Positions 18,179 to 25,805 of a stretch of DNA of 64,000 nt are shown here, one piece after another. The position numbers and the translations under genes are program-made. Source of the DNA: Pseudideonella sakaiensis. GTDB taxonomy: Bacteria > Pseudomonadota > Gammaproteobacteria > Burkholderiales > Burkholderiaceae_C. The notes beneath the pieces were generated by a model. The model was not told the origin of the DNA, did no database searches, and saw only the letters and a list, made by a program, of their open reading frames with translations. The stretch spans positions 1 through 64,000 of the forward strand of contig NZ_BBYR01000014.1 in assembly GCF_001293525.1 (NCBI RefSeq), given 5' to 3'. How positions within the stretch are numbered: the stretch's first letter is position 1; the number at the start of each line of letters is the position of its first letter.

Positions 18179-18862
18179 ATGCTGCTGCACGTCCGACAGG
18201 TCCTCGGCCCCGATGAACTCCGCGAGGCGCGCAGGCTCCTCGCGCAGGCGAACTGGGTCGACGGCCGGCTGACGGCGGGCGAGCAGTCGGCGCGCGCGAA
18301 GCAGAACGAGCAGCTGCCCGAGATGGACGAGGCCTGCGTGCAGGTGCGCCGGCTGGTGCTGCGCGGGCTCGACCGGCATGCGCAGTTCTTCTCGGCCGCG
18401 CTGCCCAGCCGCGTCTCGCCGCCGCTGGTCAACCGCTACGGCGGCACGGCGAACCGCTTCGGCAACCACGTCGACGGTGCGATGCGCGCGCTGCGCGAGG
18501 GCGGCCGCGTGCGCACCGACCTGTCCTGCACCGTCTTCCTCAGCGACCCCGCCGACTACGACGGCGGCGAGCTGGTGATCGTCGACACCTACGGCGAGCA
18601 GCGCGTCAAGCTGCCGGCCGGGGACATGGTGCTCTACCCGGGCACCAGCGTGCACCGCGTCGAGCCGGTGACGCGCGGACACCGCGTCGGCGCCTACTTC
18701 TGGGTGCAGAGCATGGTGCGCAGCGACGAGCAGCGGCGGCTGCTGTTCGACATGGACCAGTCGCTGATGCACCTGCGCGCGAGCGTCGGCGAGGCCGATC
18801 CGGGCGTGATCGGCCTGACCGGGACCTACCACAACCTGCTGCGGATGTGGGCCGACGCCTGA
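18179..18862 (+). CDS. piuC: PiuC/YbiX-type Fe(II)/2-oxoglutarate-dependent hydroxylase
   Basis: A protein of 227 residues, the exact size of the PiuC/YbiX family. The iron-binding triad is visible as His97-x-Asp99 in NHVDGAM and His159 in GTSVHRV, with the 2-oxoglutarate Arg likely in [10 protein letters not shown]. Members sit next to catecholate-type TonB receptors and are linked to iron uptake, although the hydroxylated substrate is not settled. The ATG lies 14 bp after the receptor stop, so the two genes are one operon under the Fur-like site. Confidence 0.92.
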   Translation: MLLHVRQVLGPDELREARRLLAQANWVDGRLTAGEQSARAKQNEQLPEMDEACVQVRRLVLRGLDRHAQFFSAALPSRVSPPLVNRYGGTANRFGNHVDGAMRALREGGRVRTDLSCTVFLSDPADYDGGELVIVDTYGEQRVKLPAGDMVLYPGTSVHRVEPVTRGHRVGAYFWVQSMVRSDEQRRLLFDMDQSLMHLRASVGEADPGVIGLTGTYHNLLRMWADA

Positions 18863-18931
18863 GCGGCGCGCCGTGCGGCCGGAGCCGTGGCCGCGCAGGG
18901 CGGCGCGGCGGACGCCGGCGCGGCAGCCCGC

Positions 18932-19378
18932 TCAGCCCGGCGTCTTGCCGGCCGCCTTCAGCAGCCGGCGCGCTTCCTTCTCGTGGCTGCGCACCTCGTC
19001 CAGCGTCACGTGCAGGTCGGCCAGCTGCTGCTCGAGCTGGCCGCGGTGCTCGCCCAGCACCTGCAGGAAGCGCTGCAACTGCGGCACGGTGTCGCGCGGC
19101 GTCTCGTACATGTCGACCAGGTCCTTCACCTCGGCCAGCGTCAGGCCCAGACGCTTGCCGCGCAGCGTGAGCCGCAGCCGCGTGCGGTCGCGGCCGGTGT
19201 AGACGCGGTTACGGCCGACGCGCTGCGGCTTGAGCAGGCCGCAGTCCTCGTAGAAGCGGATCGCGCGCGTGGTCAGGTCGAACTCGCGCGCCAGCTCGCC
19301 GATCGTGTAGACCGCGCCGGCCGTGGCGGCCGGACCCTCGGCCGGGGACGACGCTTCGGCGACAGCAGGCTCGGACAT
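18932..19378 (-). CDS. liuR: MerR-family regulator, LiuR-like
   Basis: A protein of 148 residues with a MerR N-terminal winged helix (YTIGELAREFDLTTRAIRFYED, about residues 23-44, and NRVYTGRDRTRLRLTLRGKRLGLTLAEVKDL). A dimerising coiled coil follows (about 100-140, GQLEQQLADLHVTLDEVRSHEKEA). The wording of the HTH is typical of LiuR, which controls branched-chain amino acid and acyl-CoA catabolism in proteobacteria; no metal-binding cysteines are present. The ATG at 19378 was preferred over a GTG at 19390; neither has a clear ribosome site. It diverges from the metallo-hydrolase gene. The 14-bp palindrome before ppk2-icmF (45001-45014) is a possible target. Confidence 0.8.
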   Translation of the reverse strand: MSEPAVAEASSPAEGPAATAGAVYTIGELAREFDLTTRAIRFYEDCGLLKPQRVGRNRVYTGRDRTRLRLTLRGKRLGLTLAEVKDLVDMYETPRDTVPQLQRFLQVLGEHRGQLEQQLADLHVTLDEVRSHEKEARRLLKAAGKTPG

Positions 19379-19464
19379 GGCGCAATACACTGGGTCGGCA
19401 ACCCGGGCGGGGAACAGGCGCGCAGTGTAGCGAGCCCCTCCGCCGTCCGGCCAGCCCCGTGCCG

Positions 19465-20532
19465 ATGAACGACCTCGAACGCCAGCTCGACTATCCCCTC
19501 GGCGAGCGCCTGCCGCCGCTCGGCGAGGCCCTCGACGTGGCCCCCGGCGTGCGCTGGGTGCGCATGGGCCTGCCCTTCCAGCTCGACCACATCAACCTCT
19601 GGCTGCTGCGCGACCGCCTGGACGGCCGCGAGGGCTGGACGGTGGTGGACTGCGGCATCGCCGACGACAGCACCCGCGGCGCCTGGGAGCGCCTGTTCGC
19701 CGAGGCGCTGGACGGGCTGCCGGTGCTGCGCGTCGTCGTGACCCACATGCACCCGGACCACATCGGCCTGGCCGACTGGCTGACCCGGCGCTGGAGCACG
19801 CCGGAGCAGCCCTGCCGCCTGTGGATCAGCGCCACCGACTACCACGTGGCTCAGCTCGCGCGCAGCATCAACACCGGCGTCGGCGGCGAAGTGGCGGCGC
19901 GCTTCATGGCCAGCCACGGCCTGAGCGACCCGCAGGCGCTGGAGCGGATCCGCGGGCGCCGCAACTACTACGTGACCATGGTGCCGGCGGTGCCGGAGCG
20001 CTTCCAGCGCCTGCGCGACGGCAGCGTGCTGCAGGTCGGCGGGCACGCGTGGCAGGCCATCGCCGGCTACGGCCACGCGCCCGAGCACATCGCGCTGCAC
20101 GCCCCGTCGCTCGGCCTGCTGATCTCCGGCGACATGGTGCTGCCGCGCATCTCGACCAACGTCAGCGTGATCGACGTCGAGCCCGAGGCCGACCCGCTGC
20201 GCGACTACCTCGACTCGCTGGACGCGATGCGCGTGCTGCCGACCGACACCCTGGTGCTGCCCTCGCACGGCCGCCCCTTCCGCGGCCTGCACACCCGCAT
20301 CGACCAGCTGCATGCGCACCACGACGAGCGCCTGCGCGACCTGATGCAGGCCTGCGCCGAGGCGCCGCGGACCGCGGCCGACATCCTGCCGGTGCTGTTC
20401 CGGCGCCCGCTGGACCTGCACCAGACGGCCTTCGCGATGGGCGAATCGATCGCCCACCTGAACCTGCTGTGGCGCGCCGGCCGTCTGCGCCGCATCAGCG
20501 ACGACGGCGTGCACCGCTTCGTCCCCGCCTGA
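19465..20532 (+). CDS. Metallo-beta-lactamase-fold hydrolase
   Basis: A protein of 355 residues. The metal-binding motif H94-M-H96-P-D98-H99 is intact (VVTHMHPDHIGLADWL); further ligands are likely His in GYGHAPEH, Asp in LISGDMVLP and His in LPSHGRPF. A C-terminal winged-helix-like segment (about 290-355) resembles the LACTB2-type arrangement, where the enzyme acts as a thioesterase, glyoxalase II or nuclease. GTG at 19459 two codons upstream is an alternative start. It diverges from the LiuR-like gene and is followed after 11 bp by the radical SAM gene. Substrate unknown; an acyl-CoA-related thioester would suit the regulator. Confidence 0.85.
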   Translation: MNDLERQLDYPLGERLPPLGEALDVAPGVRWVRMGLPFQLDHINLWLLRDRLDGREGWTVVDCGIADDSTRGAWERLFAEALDGLPVLRVVVTHMHPDHIGLADWLTRRWSTPEQPCRLWISATDYHVAQLARSINTGVGGEVAARFMASHGLSDPQALERIRGRRNYYVTMVPAVPERFQRLRDGSVLQVGGHAWQAIAGYGHAPEHIALHAPSLGLLISGDMVLPRISTNVSVIDVEPEADPLRDYLDSLDAMRVLPTDTLVLPSHGRPFRGLHTRIDQLHAHHDERLRDLMQACAEAPRTAADILPVLFRRPLDLHQTAFAMGESIAHLNLLWRAGRLRRISDDGVHRFVPA

Positions 20533-20543
20533 AGGCCGCGACG

Positions 20544-21368
20544 GTGACGGCCGCCGCCGCGCCGTTCGTGCAGGTCGAGCTGACGACCGTCTGCAACTAC
20601 GCCTGCGTCTACTGCGCCGGCCGCGCGATGCCGCAGCGGCACATGGACGACGCGGTCTTCGCCGACGTGCTGCGCCGGCTGCCGGCCGGGCCGCCCGGCG
20701 GCACCGTCTCGCTGCAGGGCGAGGGCGAGCCGACGCTGCATCCGCGCTTCTGGGCGCTGGTCGACGCGGTGCAGGCGCACGGCTGGACGCCCTACACGAT
20801 CACCAATGGCACGCGGGTCGAGCCGGCGCGCTTCGCGGCGGCCTTCCCGCGGCTGGGCGTCTCGGTCGACACGCTGGACGAGGCCCTGTCCGCACGCATC
20901 GGCCGGCCCCACCTGGCCAAGGTGCTGGCGAACCTGGACGCGCTGTGCGCGGCGCTCGGCCCGGCCCGGCTGATCGTCCACAGCGTGGACCTGGGCCAGC
21001 CGCTCGGCCCGCTGCGGGCCTGGCTGGCCGCGCGCGGCATCGCGCACGAGGTGCAGCCGCTGCAGCGCAAGCCGGACTACCGGCGCCACTACCCGGCCGC
21101 GGCCGCCGAGCCGGCGCTGGCCGCCGTGCTGCCCGGGCTGGCCGCGGCCGATCCGGCCGCGCTGATCGGCTGGGCCCGCCCGCCGCGGCCGCGCCGCTGC
21201 GACTACCTCGAGCGCCCGCGGATGCGCTTCTTCACGATCGATGGCGTGGAGCTGCCCTGCTGCTTCATCAAGGACGTGCCGCCGGACTTCTCGGCTGAGG
21301 CCACCCGTGCAGCGCTCGCAGCGGGCCGCCTCCCGGCGACCTGCGCCGGCTGCCGCATGCTGGACTGA
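20544..21368 (+). CDS. Radical SAM protein with extra C-terminal cysteine cluster
   Basis: A protein of 274 residues. The radical SAM cluster motif CNYACVYC has C17, C21 and C24; SLQGEGEPTLHP is the glycine-rich SAM-binding strand. The C-terminal part carries CDYLERPR, PCCFIKD and CAGCRMLD, an arrangement like SPASM domains that bind one or more extra iron-sulfur clusters. Such proteins often modify peptides or tRNA or act as maturases; no partner peptide is visible here. The start is GTG at 20544, 11 bp after the metallo-hydrolase stop, so the pair is probably co-transcribed. Function unknown. Confidence 0.8.
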   Translation: MTAAAAPFVQVELTTVCNYACVYCAGRAMPQRHMDDAVFADVLRRLPAGPPGGTVSLQGEGEPTLHPRFWALVDAVQAHGWTPYTITNGTRVEPARFAAAFPRLGVSVDTLDEALSARIGRPHLAKVLANLDALCAALGPARLIVHSVDLGQPLGPLRAWLAARGIAHEVQPLQRKPDYRRHYPAAAAEPALAAVLPGLAAADPAALIGWARPPRPRRCDYLERPRMRFFTIDGVELPCCFIKDVPPDFSAEATRAALAAGRLPATCAGCRMLD

Positions 21369-21386
21369 GGGCGCGGCTGCGGCGGC

Positions 21387-22268
21387 TCAGCCGCGCCGCC
21401 GCTTCGCGCGCCGGTTCAGCCAGGCCGCGGCCGACAGCGCCAGCGCGATCACCACCAGCGAGACCAGGGTCGTCACCGTGCCGAGCGCATAGATCGACGG
21501 CGTGGTGACGGTGGTGGTCAGCCCCTGCAGCTCCAGCGGCAGGGTGTTCAGGTCGCCGATGGCCTGCGAGCTGCGCGCGATCTCGTCCCAGCTGAGCGTG
21601 AAGCCGAACATGCCGACGCCGATGACCGACGGGCCGATCATCGGCAGCACCACGTGCCAGAAGGTCTGCCAGGGCGTCGCGCCCTGGTCGCGCGCGGCTT
21701 CCTCGTAGGCCGGGTTGAAGCGGTTGAAGACCGCGAACATGATCAGCAGCCCGAAGGGCAGGGTCCAGGTCAGGTGCGCGCCCAGGCCCGAGGTGAACAG
21801 GCCGAGCGAGGTGGTGTAGTTCTCCAGCGCGGAGGTCGCGCCGAGCGCCTCCAGCAGCGCCTTGATCGCGCCGTCGAGCAGGCGGAACTGCAGGCCGATG
21901 CCGAGCGACACGATGATCGACGGCATGATCAGGCTGGCCACCGTGACGTAGAAGAGCAGGTCGCCGCCGACCAGTTTCTTGCGGAAGGCCAGGCCGGCCA
22001 GCAGCGACAGCACCACCGTCAGCACCATCACCACCGCGCCCAGCGCGAGCGAGCGCCGCAGCGCGGCGCCGATGTCGACCACGCCCAGGCCCTCCCAGAG
22101 CTCGCGGTACCAGTGCAGCGACCAGCCGCGCATCGGGAAGGTGAGCCCGCCCTCGGGGCCCTGGAAGCTCAGCACGAAGATCGTGATCACCGGGCCGTAC
22201 AGGAACAGCACGAACAGCCCGAACACGATCGCCAGCGGCCAGAAGCCCTTGCGCCTGCCCTCTTTCAT
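21387..22268 (-). CDS. Polyamine-type ABC transporter permease (PotC-like)
   Basis: A protein of 293 residues with six predicted membrane helices, from the PotC side of the spermidine/putrescine importer family. The ATPase-contact EAA loop is EEAARDQGATPWQTFWHVVLPMIGPSVIG, close to the family form. It is the last gene of a four-gene minus-strand operon, 16 bp after the PotB-like gene. The C-terminal end is very basic (WLNRRAKRRRG). Specificity is set by the binding protein and is not certain. Confidence 0.88.
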   Translation of the reverse strand: MKEGRRKGFWPLAIVFGLFVLFLYGPVITIFVLSFQGPEGGLTFPMRGWSLHWYRELWEGLGVVDIGAALRRSLALGAVVMVLTVVLSLLAGLAFRKKLVGGDLLFYVTVASLIMPSIIVSLGIGLQFRLLDGAIKALLEALGATSALENYTTSLGLFTSGLGAHLTWTLPFGLLIMFAVFNRFNPAYEEAARDQGATPWQTFWHVVLPMIGPSVIGVGMFGFTLSWDEIARSSQAIGDLNTLPLELQGLTTTVTTPSIYALGTVTTLVSLVVIALALSAAAWLNRRAKRRRG

Positions 22269-22284
22269 CGGTGCCTCGCGGTGC

Positions 22285-23169
22285 TCAGAGTTCTTTGCGC
22301 AGGTCGACCATGCGCGTCAGCGCGGCGATGATCATCAGCACCACCGCCAGCAGCACCACCGCGTTCGCCGCCGCCAGCGGGAACTGCAGGTAGGAGGTCT
22401 GCACCTGGATCACCTTGCCGACCGACGCGATCTGCTGGCCGCCCATCACGCCGACGGTCACGAAGTCGCCCATCACGATCGTGATCACGAAGATCGAGCC
22501 GATCACGATGCCGGTGCGGCTCAGCGGCACGATCACGTTCCACAGCGTCTGCCAGCCGCTCGCGCCGCAGTCGTCGGCCGCCTCCAGCAGCGCGCGGTCG
22601 ATGCGCATCATCGAGTTGAAGATCGGCACCAGCATGAACATGGTGTACAGGTGCACGAAGGCCAGCACCACCGAGAACTCCGAGAACAGCAGCCACTCCA
22701 CCGGCTGCTGCACCACGCCCAGCCCCTGCAGCGTCTGGTTCACCAGCCCGTTGCGGCCCAGCAGCGGCACCCAGGAGATCATGCGGATGACGTTGCTGGT
22801 CCAGAAGGGGATGGTGCAGATCACGAACAGCAGCGTCTGCGTGCCCGGCGACCGCACGTGGAAGGCCAGGAAGTAGGCGATCGTGAAGCCCAGCACCAGC
22901 GACACGGCCCAGGTCATCAGCGAGAAGCGCAGCGTCGACGCATAGGTCTTCAGCGTCACGCAGGGATCCGCCAGGTTCGCGCAGCCGTCGAAGATCGACA
23001 CGTAGTTCTGCCACGTGAACCCCGGCACCAGCTCGTAGTCGCTCGTCGGCCAGAAACTCACCGCGCCGATCAGCAGCAGCGGCGCGATGAAGAAGCACAG
23101 GAACACCGCCGAGAACGGCAGCGCCTGCAGCCACCCCGGCGGCCCGGCCCTCCACAGCGATCCCTTCAT
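22285..23169 (-). CDS. Polyamine-type ABC transporter permease (PotB-like)
   Basis: A protein of 294 residues with six membrane helices and a large periplasmic loop between helices 1 and 2 (DYELVPGFTWQNYVSIFDGCANLADPCVTLK), which contains two cysteines. The EAA loop reads EAADDCGASGWQTLWNVIVPLSRTGIVIG. The ATG at 23169 was chosen over an in-frame upstream start at 23220 because the latter would begin inside the intergenic repeat. It pairs with the PotC-like protein to form the channel. It is separated from the binding-protein gene by 232 bp of repeat sequence. Confidence 0.88.
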   Translation of the reverse strand: MKGSLWRAGPPGWLQALPFSAVFLCFFIAPLLLIGAVSFWPTSDYELVPGFTWQNYVSIFDGCANLADPCVTLKTYASTLRFSLMTWAVSLVLGFTIAYFLAFHVRSPGTQTLLFVICTIPFWTSNVIRMISWVPLLGRNGLVNQTLQGLGVVQQPVEWLLFSEFSVVLAFVHLYTMFMLVPIFNSMMRIDRALLEAADDCGASGWQTLWNVIVPLSRTGIVIGSIFVITIVMGDFVTVGVMGGQQIASVGKVIQVQTSYLQFPLAAANAVVLLAVVLMIIAALTRMVDLRKEL

Positions 23170-23209
23170 CGATCCCCCATCCCGTTCACCCCACCGTTGC
23201 GACCCACCC

Positions 23210-23301
23210 GGCGAGCCCAACGCAGCCCCGCCCCACTCAACACCAGGCGAGCGCAGCGAAGCCCCGCATCACACTCGCCACGAGGCGAGCGCAGCGAAGC
23301 C
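23210..23301 (-). repeat. Short direct repeats GGCGAGCGCAGCGAAGCC
   Basis: Two exact 18-bp copies lie at 23246-23263 and 23284-23301, with a degenerate third at 23210-23227, spaced 36-38 bp. They adjoin the hairpin repeat at 23303-23396. The GC-rich tail after the second liv copy (8514-8540) is a loosely similar extension. Function unknown. Confidence 0.7.
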
Positions 23302-23302
23302 G

Positions 23303-23396
23303 CCCCCCAAGCAGCCGCGCTGGATCCGGCTCCGCCGGTCCAGCCGCGGCGCCCCCCCTCTGGGGGGGAGCGGCGTCAAGCCGCTCCGGGGGGGGC
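23303..23396 (-). repeat. Hairpin-rich intergenic repeat, same family as 8342-8540
   Basis: Read on the minus strand it begins with a C run, then the perfect GGAGCGGC/GCCGCTCC hairpin (23367-23387, 5-nt loop), a C/G hairpin (CCCCCC-AGA-GGGGGG type), a CCGGC-GGAG-CCGG hairpin and a CGCGGCTGCTTGGGGGG tail. The order and sequence match the liv copies closely. It starts within 10 bases of the stop codon of the binding-protein gene, as in the liv operon. Confidence 0.8.
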
Positions 23397-23401
23397 GGCC
23401 G

Positions 23402-24661
23402 TCAGGCCGCGACAAACTCATTCCATTTCTGGACCATGTACGTGTTCTCGTCCATCAGCGCGTTCCAGCACGCGATGCCGCCCATGCGCTGCTCGTAGGA
23501 GCCGCCGTCGCGCTTGCTGCCGGCCTTCGCCAGCAGGTCGCCGTTCGGGCTCTTGATGTCCTTCTCGGCGGCCTTGCCTTCCATCCAGTAGGCCCACTCG
23601 TAGGCCTCCATCTTGGCCTTGGCCGTCTCCAGCACCGCGCTGTAGTAGCCCTGGCGGTTCAGGTAGGCGCCGGCCCAGCCGTCGAGGAACCAGTTGATGA
23701 ACTCGTAGGCGCCGTCCAGCTTGCGGCCCGACAGCGTGGCCGGCAGGCCGAAGCCGGCGGCCCAGGCGCGGTAGCCTTCCTTCAGCGGCTGGAACACGCA
23801 GTCGATGCCCTTGGTGCGCACCGCGGTGACGGCCGGCGACCACATCGACTGGATCACCACCTCGCCCGAGGCCATCAGGTTGACCGACTCGTTGAAGTCC
23901 TTCCACAGCGAGCGGAACTGGCCGGCCTTCTTCGCCTCGATCAGGGTCTTGATCGTGAGGTCGATCTCCTTCTTCGTCATGTTCCCCTTGTCGGGGTACT
24001 TGTACAGGCCCAGCGCCTCGACGACCATCGCCGCGTCCATGATGCCGATCGACGGGATGTTCAGGATCGCCGCCTTGCCCTTGAACTCGGGGTTGAGCAG
24101 CTCCTTCCAGCTGTCGATCGGGCGCTTGATCAGGTCCGGCCGGATGCCCAGCGTGTCGGCGTTGTAGACGGTCGGGATCAGCGACATGAACTGCGTCGGC
24201 GACTTCGCGAACACCTTGCTCTTCTCGCCCTCCAGGAAGATCACCTTCTTCGGCGCGGTGCCCTGGTCGCCCACCGCCTTGCCGGCCACCATGCCGGTGG
24301 TGAACAGCGTGGTGATCTTGTCGGCGTTCTTGATCTTCTTGACGTCGATGCCCTTCAGGTTGCCCGTCGGCACGATCTTCTTCAGCGAGAAGTACTCGGT
24401 GTCGATCAGGTCGAAGCTGTTCGGCGAGGTCACCGCGCGCTTGGTCACCTCGTCGGTGTTGACCGCGACGTACTGGATCGTGATGCCGGTGTCGGCCTTG
24501 AACTTCTCGGCGATCGACTTGTCCTGGTTCACCGCGGTGCCCAGGTAGCGCAGCGTGATCTTCTCCTGGGCATGCACCGCCGGGAAGATGCCGGTGGCGA
24601 GGATGCCGGCGGTGCCCTTGAGCAGGCTGCGGCGCTGGGGGTTGGTGGTGTCGCGGGACAT
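23402..24661 (-). CDS. Polyamine-type periplasmic binding protein, probable Tat substrate
   Basis: A protein of 419 residues of the PotD/PotF-like solute-binding family. The N-terminus MSRDTTNPQRRSLLKGTAG has a twin-arginine motif (RRSLLK) before a hydrophobic stretch and cleavage after VHAQ, so folded export through the Tat route is likely. The mature part starts EKITLRYLGTAVNQDKSIAEKF, and two acidic/aromatic pocket regions resemble the family. The ATG at 24661 has GAGGAG just upstream. Family members bind polyamines, thiamine, iron or other cations; the ligand is not determined here. It lies 34 bp after the ATPase gene. Confidence 0.85.
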   Translation of the reverse strand: MSRDTTNPQRRSLLKGTAGILATGIFPAVHAQEKITLRYLGTAVNQDKSIAEKFKADTGITIQYVAVNTDEVTKRAVTSPNSFDLIDTEYFSLKKIVPTGNLKGIDVKKIKNADKITTLFTTGMVAGKAVGDQGTAPKKVIFLEGEKSKVFAKSPTQFMSLIPTVYNADTLGIRPDLIKRPIDSWKELLNPEFKGKAAILNIPSIGIMDAAMVVEALGLYKYPDKGNMTKKEIDLTIKTLIEAKKAGQFRSLWKDFNESVNLMASGEVVIQSMWSPAVTAVRTKGIDCVFQPLKEGYRAWAAGFGLPATLSGRKLDGAYEFINWFLDGWAGAYLNRQGYYSAVLETAKAKMEAYEWAYWMEGKAAEKDIKSPNGDLLAKAGSKRDGGSYEQRMGGIACWNALMDENTYMVQKWNEFVAA

Positions 24662-24695
24662 CGGGGGCTCTCCTCGGGGTGGAACGGCGGCGGCC

Positions 24696-25691
24696 TCAGG
24701 CCGCCAGCAGGTGGATGTCTTCGGCGCGCCAGTGGGCGCTGGCCGCATCGCCGGGCTGCCAGGGCGCGGCGTCGAACTCCGCCTCGGCCAGCACCACGTT
24801 GAACTCGGGCACCGGCTCGCTGGCCAGCGTCAGCAGCACGTAGGTGCCCTGGTACTCGACGCCGCGCACCGTGGCCGGCAGCACCGTGTCGCCGGCGGGC
24901 AGCGCGTCGCGCGACAGGCGGGTGCGGTCCGCGCGCACGGCGATCTTGCCGCGCGAGGACGGGATCACGTTGTGCCCGCCGATGAACTTCGCGACGAACT
25001 CGCTGCGCGGCGCGTTGAAGAGGGTGTGCGGGTCGCAGTCCTGCTCGATCACGCCGTGGCTCATCACCACCACCTGGTCGGCCAGCGCCATCGCCTCCTC
25101 CTGCGAGTGGGTGACGTGCACGAAGGTCATGCCCAGCGCGGTCTGCCAGCCCTTCAGCTCGGCGCGCATCTTGATGCGCAGGAAGGGGTCGAGCGCGGAC
25201 AGCGGCTCGTCCAGCAGCAGCACCTTGGGCTCGGTGATCAGCGCGCGCGCCAGCGCCACGCGCTGCTGCTGGCCGCCGGACATCTCGGTCGGCTTGCGGT
25301 GCGCCAGGTGGCCGAGCGAGACGCGCTCCAGCAGGTCGGCCGCCTTCTTCTGGCGCGCCGCCTTGTCGACGCCGCGCATCTTCAGGCTGAAGGCCACGTT
25401 GTCCAGCGCGCTGAGGTGCGGGAACAGCGCATAGCTCTGGAACATCATCGCGGTGCCGCGTTCGGCCGCCGGCAGCCGGGTGATGTTGCGCGCGCCGAGC
25501 AGGATGTCGCCCTCGCTCGCGATCTCGTGCCCCGCGATCATGCGCAGCGTCGAGGTCTTGCCGCAGCCCGAGGGCCCCAGCAGGCAGCAGTAGCTGCCGG
25601 CCGCGATGCGCAGGTCGATGCGGTCGACCGCGGTCGTCTCGCCGTAGCGCTTGGTGACGTGGACGAGTTCGAGGCTGGCGTCAGGGCTCAT
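24696..25691 (-). CDS. Polyamine-type ABC transporter ATPase (PotA-like)
   Basis: A protein of 331 residues. Walker A is GPSGCGKTST (near residue 39), the Q-loop MMFQSYALFPHLS, the signature MSGGQQQRVALARA, Walker B VLLLDEPLSALDP and the switch His is in VTHSQEEA. A C-terminal TOBE-like regulatory domain (about 240-331) follows, normal for this family. First gene of the operon. There is no Shine-Dalgarno before the ATG at 25691, and the predicted sigma-54 transcription start is only about 5 nt upstream. Confidence 0.9.
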   Translation of the reverse strand: MSPDASLELVHVTKRYGETTAVDRIDLRIAAGSYCCLLGPSGCGKTSTLRMIAGHEIASEGDILLGARNITRLPAAERGTAMMFQSYALFPHLSALDNVAFSLKMRGVDKAARQKKAADLLERVSLGHLAHRKPTEMSGGQQQRVALARALITEPKVLLLDEPLSALDPFLRIKMRAELKGWQTALGMTFVHVTHSQEEAMALADQVVVMSHGVIEQDCDPHTLFNAPRSEFVAKFIGGHNVIPSSRGKIAVRADRTRLSRDALPAGDTVLPATVRGVEYQGTYVLLTLASEPVPEFNVVLAEAEFDAAPWQPGDAASAHWRAEDIHLLAA

Positions 25692-25707
25692 GGCGTCGAC
25701 ATTGCAG

Positions 25708-25722
25708 GCAAAGGATGTGCCA
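25708..25722 (-). promoter_or_regulatory. Sigma-54 (-24/-12) promoter of the polyamine-type operon
   Basis: On the minus strand the sequence is TGGCACATCCTTTGC, an exact TGGCAC-N5-TTGC core. Counting from the GC, transcription should begin near 25696, leaving about 5 nt before the ATG at 25691. Position and strand fit the operon, but the very short leader is unusual, so either the message is near-leaderless or the true start codon or promoter differs. Confidence 0.7.
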
Positions 25723-25736
25723 ACTTGTCGACGATT

Positions 25737-25782
25737 TTCGGCGCGCCGACGCCCAATTCTGGTGCATTCGGGGCGCCGACGC
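25737..25782. promoter_or_regulatory. Direct repeats upstream of the second sigma-54 promoter
   Basis: TTCGGCGCGCCGACGC (25737-25752) and TTCGGGGCGCCGACGC (25767-25782) differ at one base and are 30 bp apart, three helical turns. The first has a palindromic core CGGCGCGCCG. They lie 15-60 bp upstream of the -24 element, somewhat close for enhancer sites. Binding by an activator is inferred. Confidence 0.45.
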
Positions 25783-25805
25783 GAGCGCCTCCCGGCCGAG
25801 GGCGG

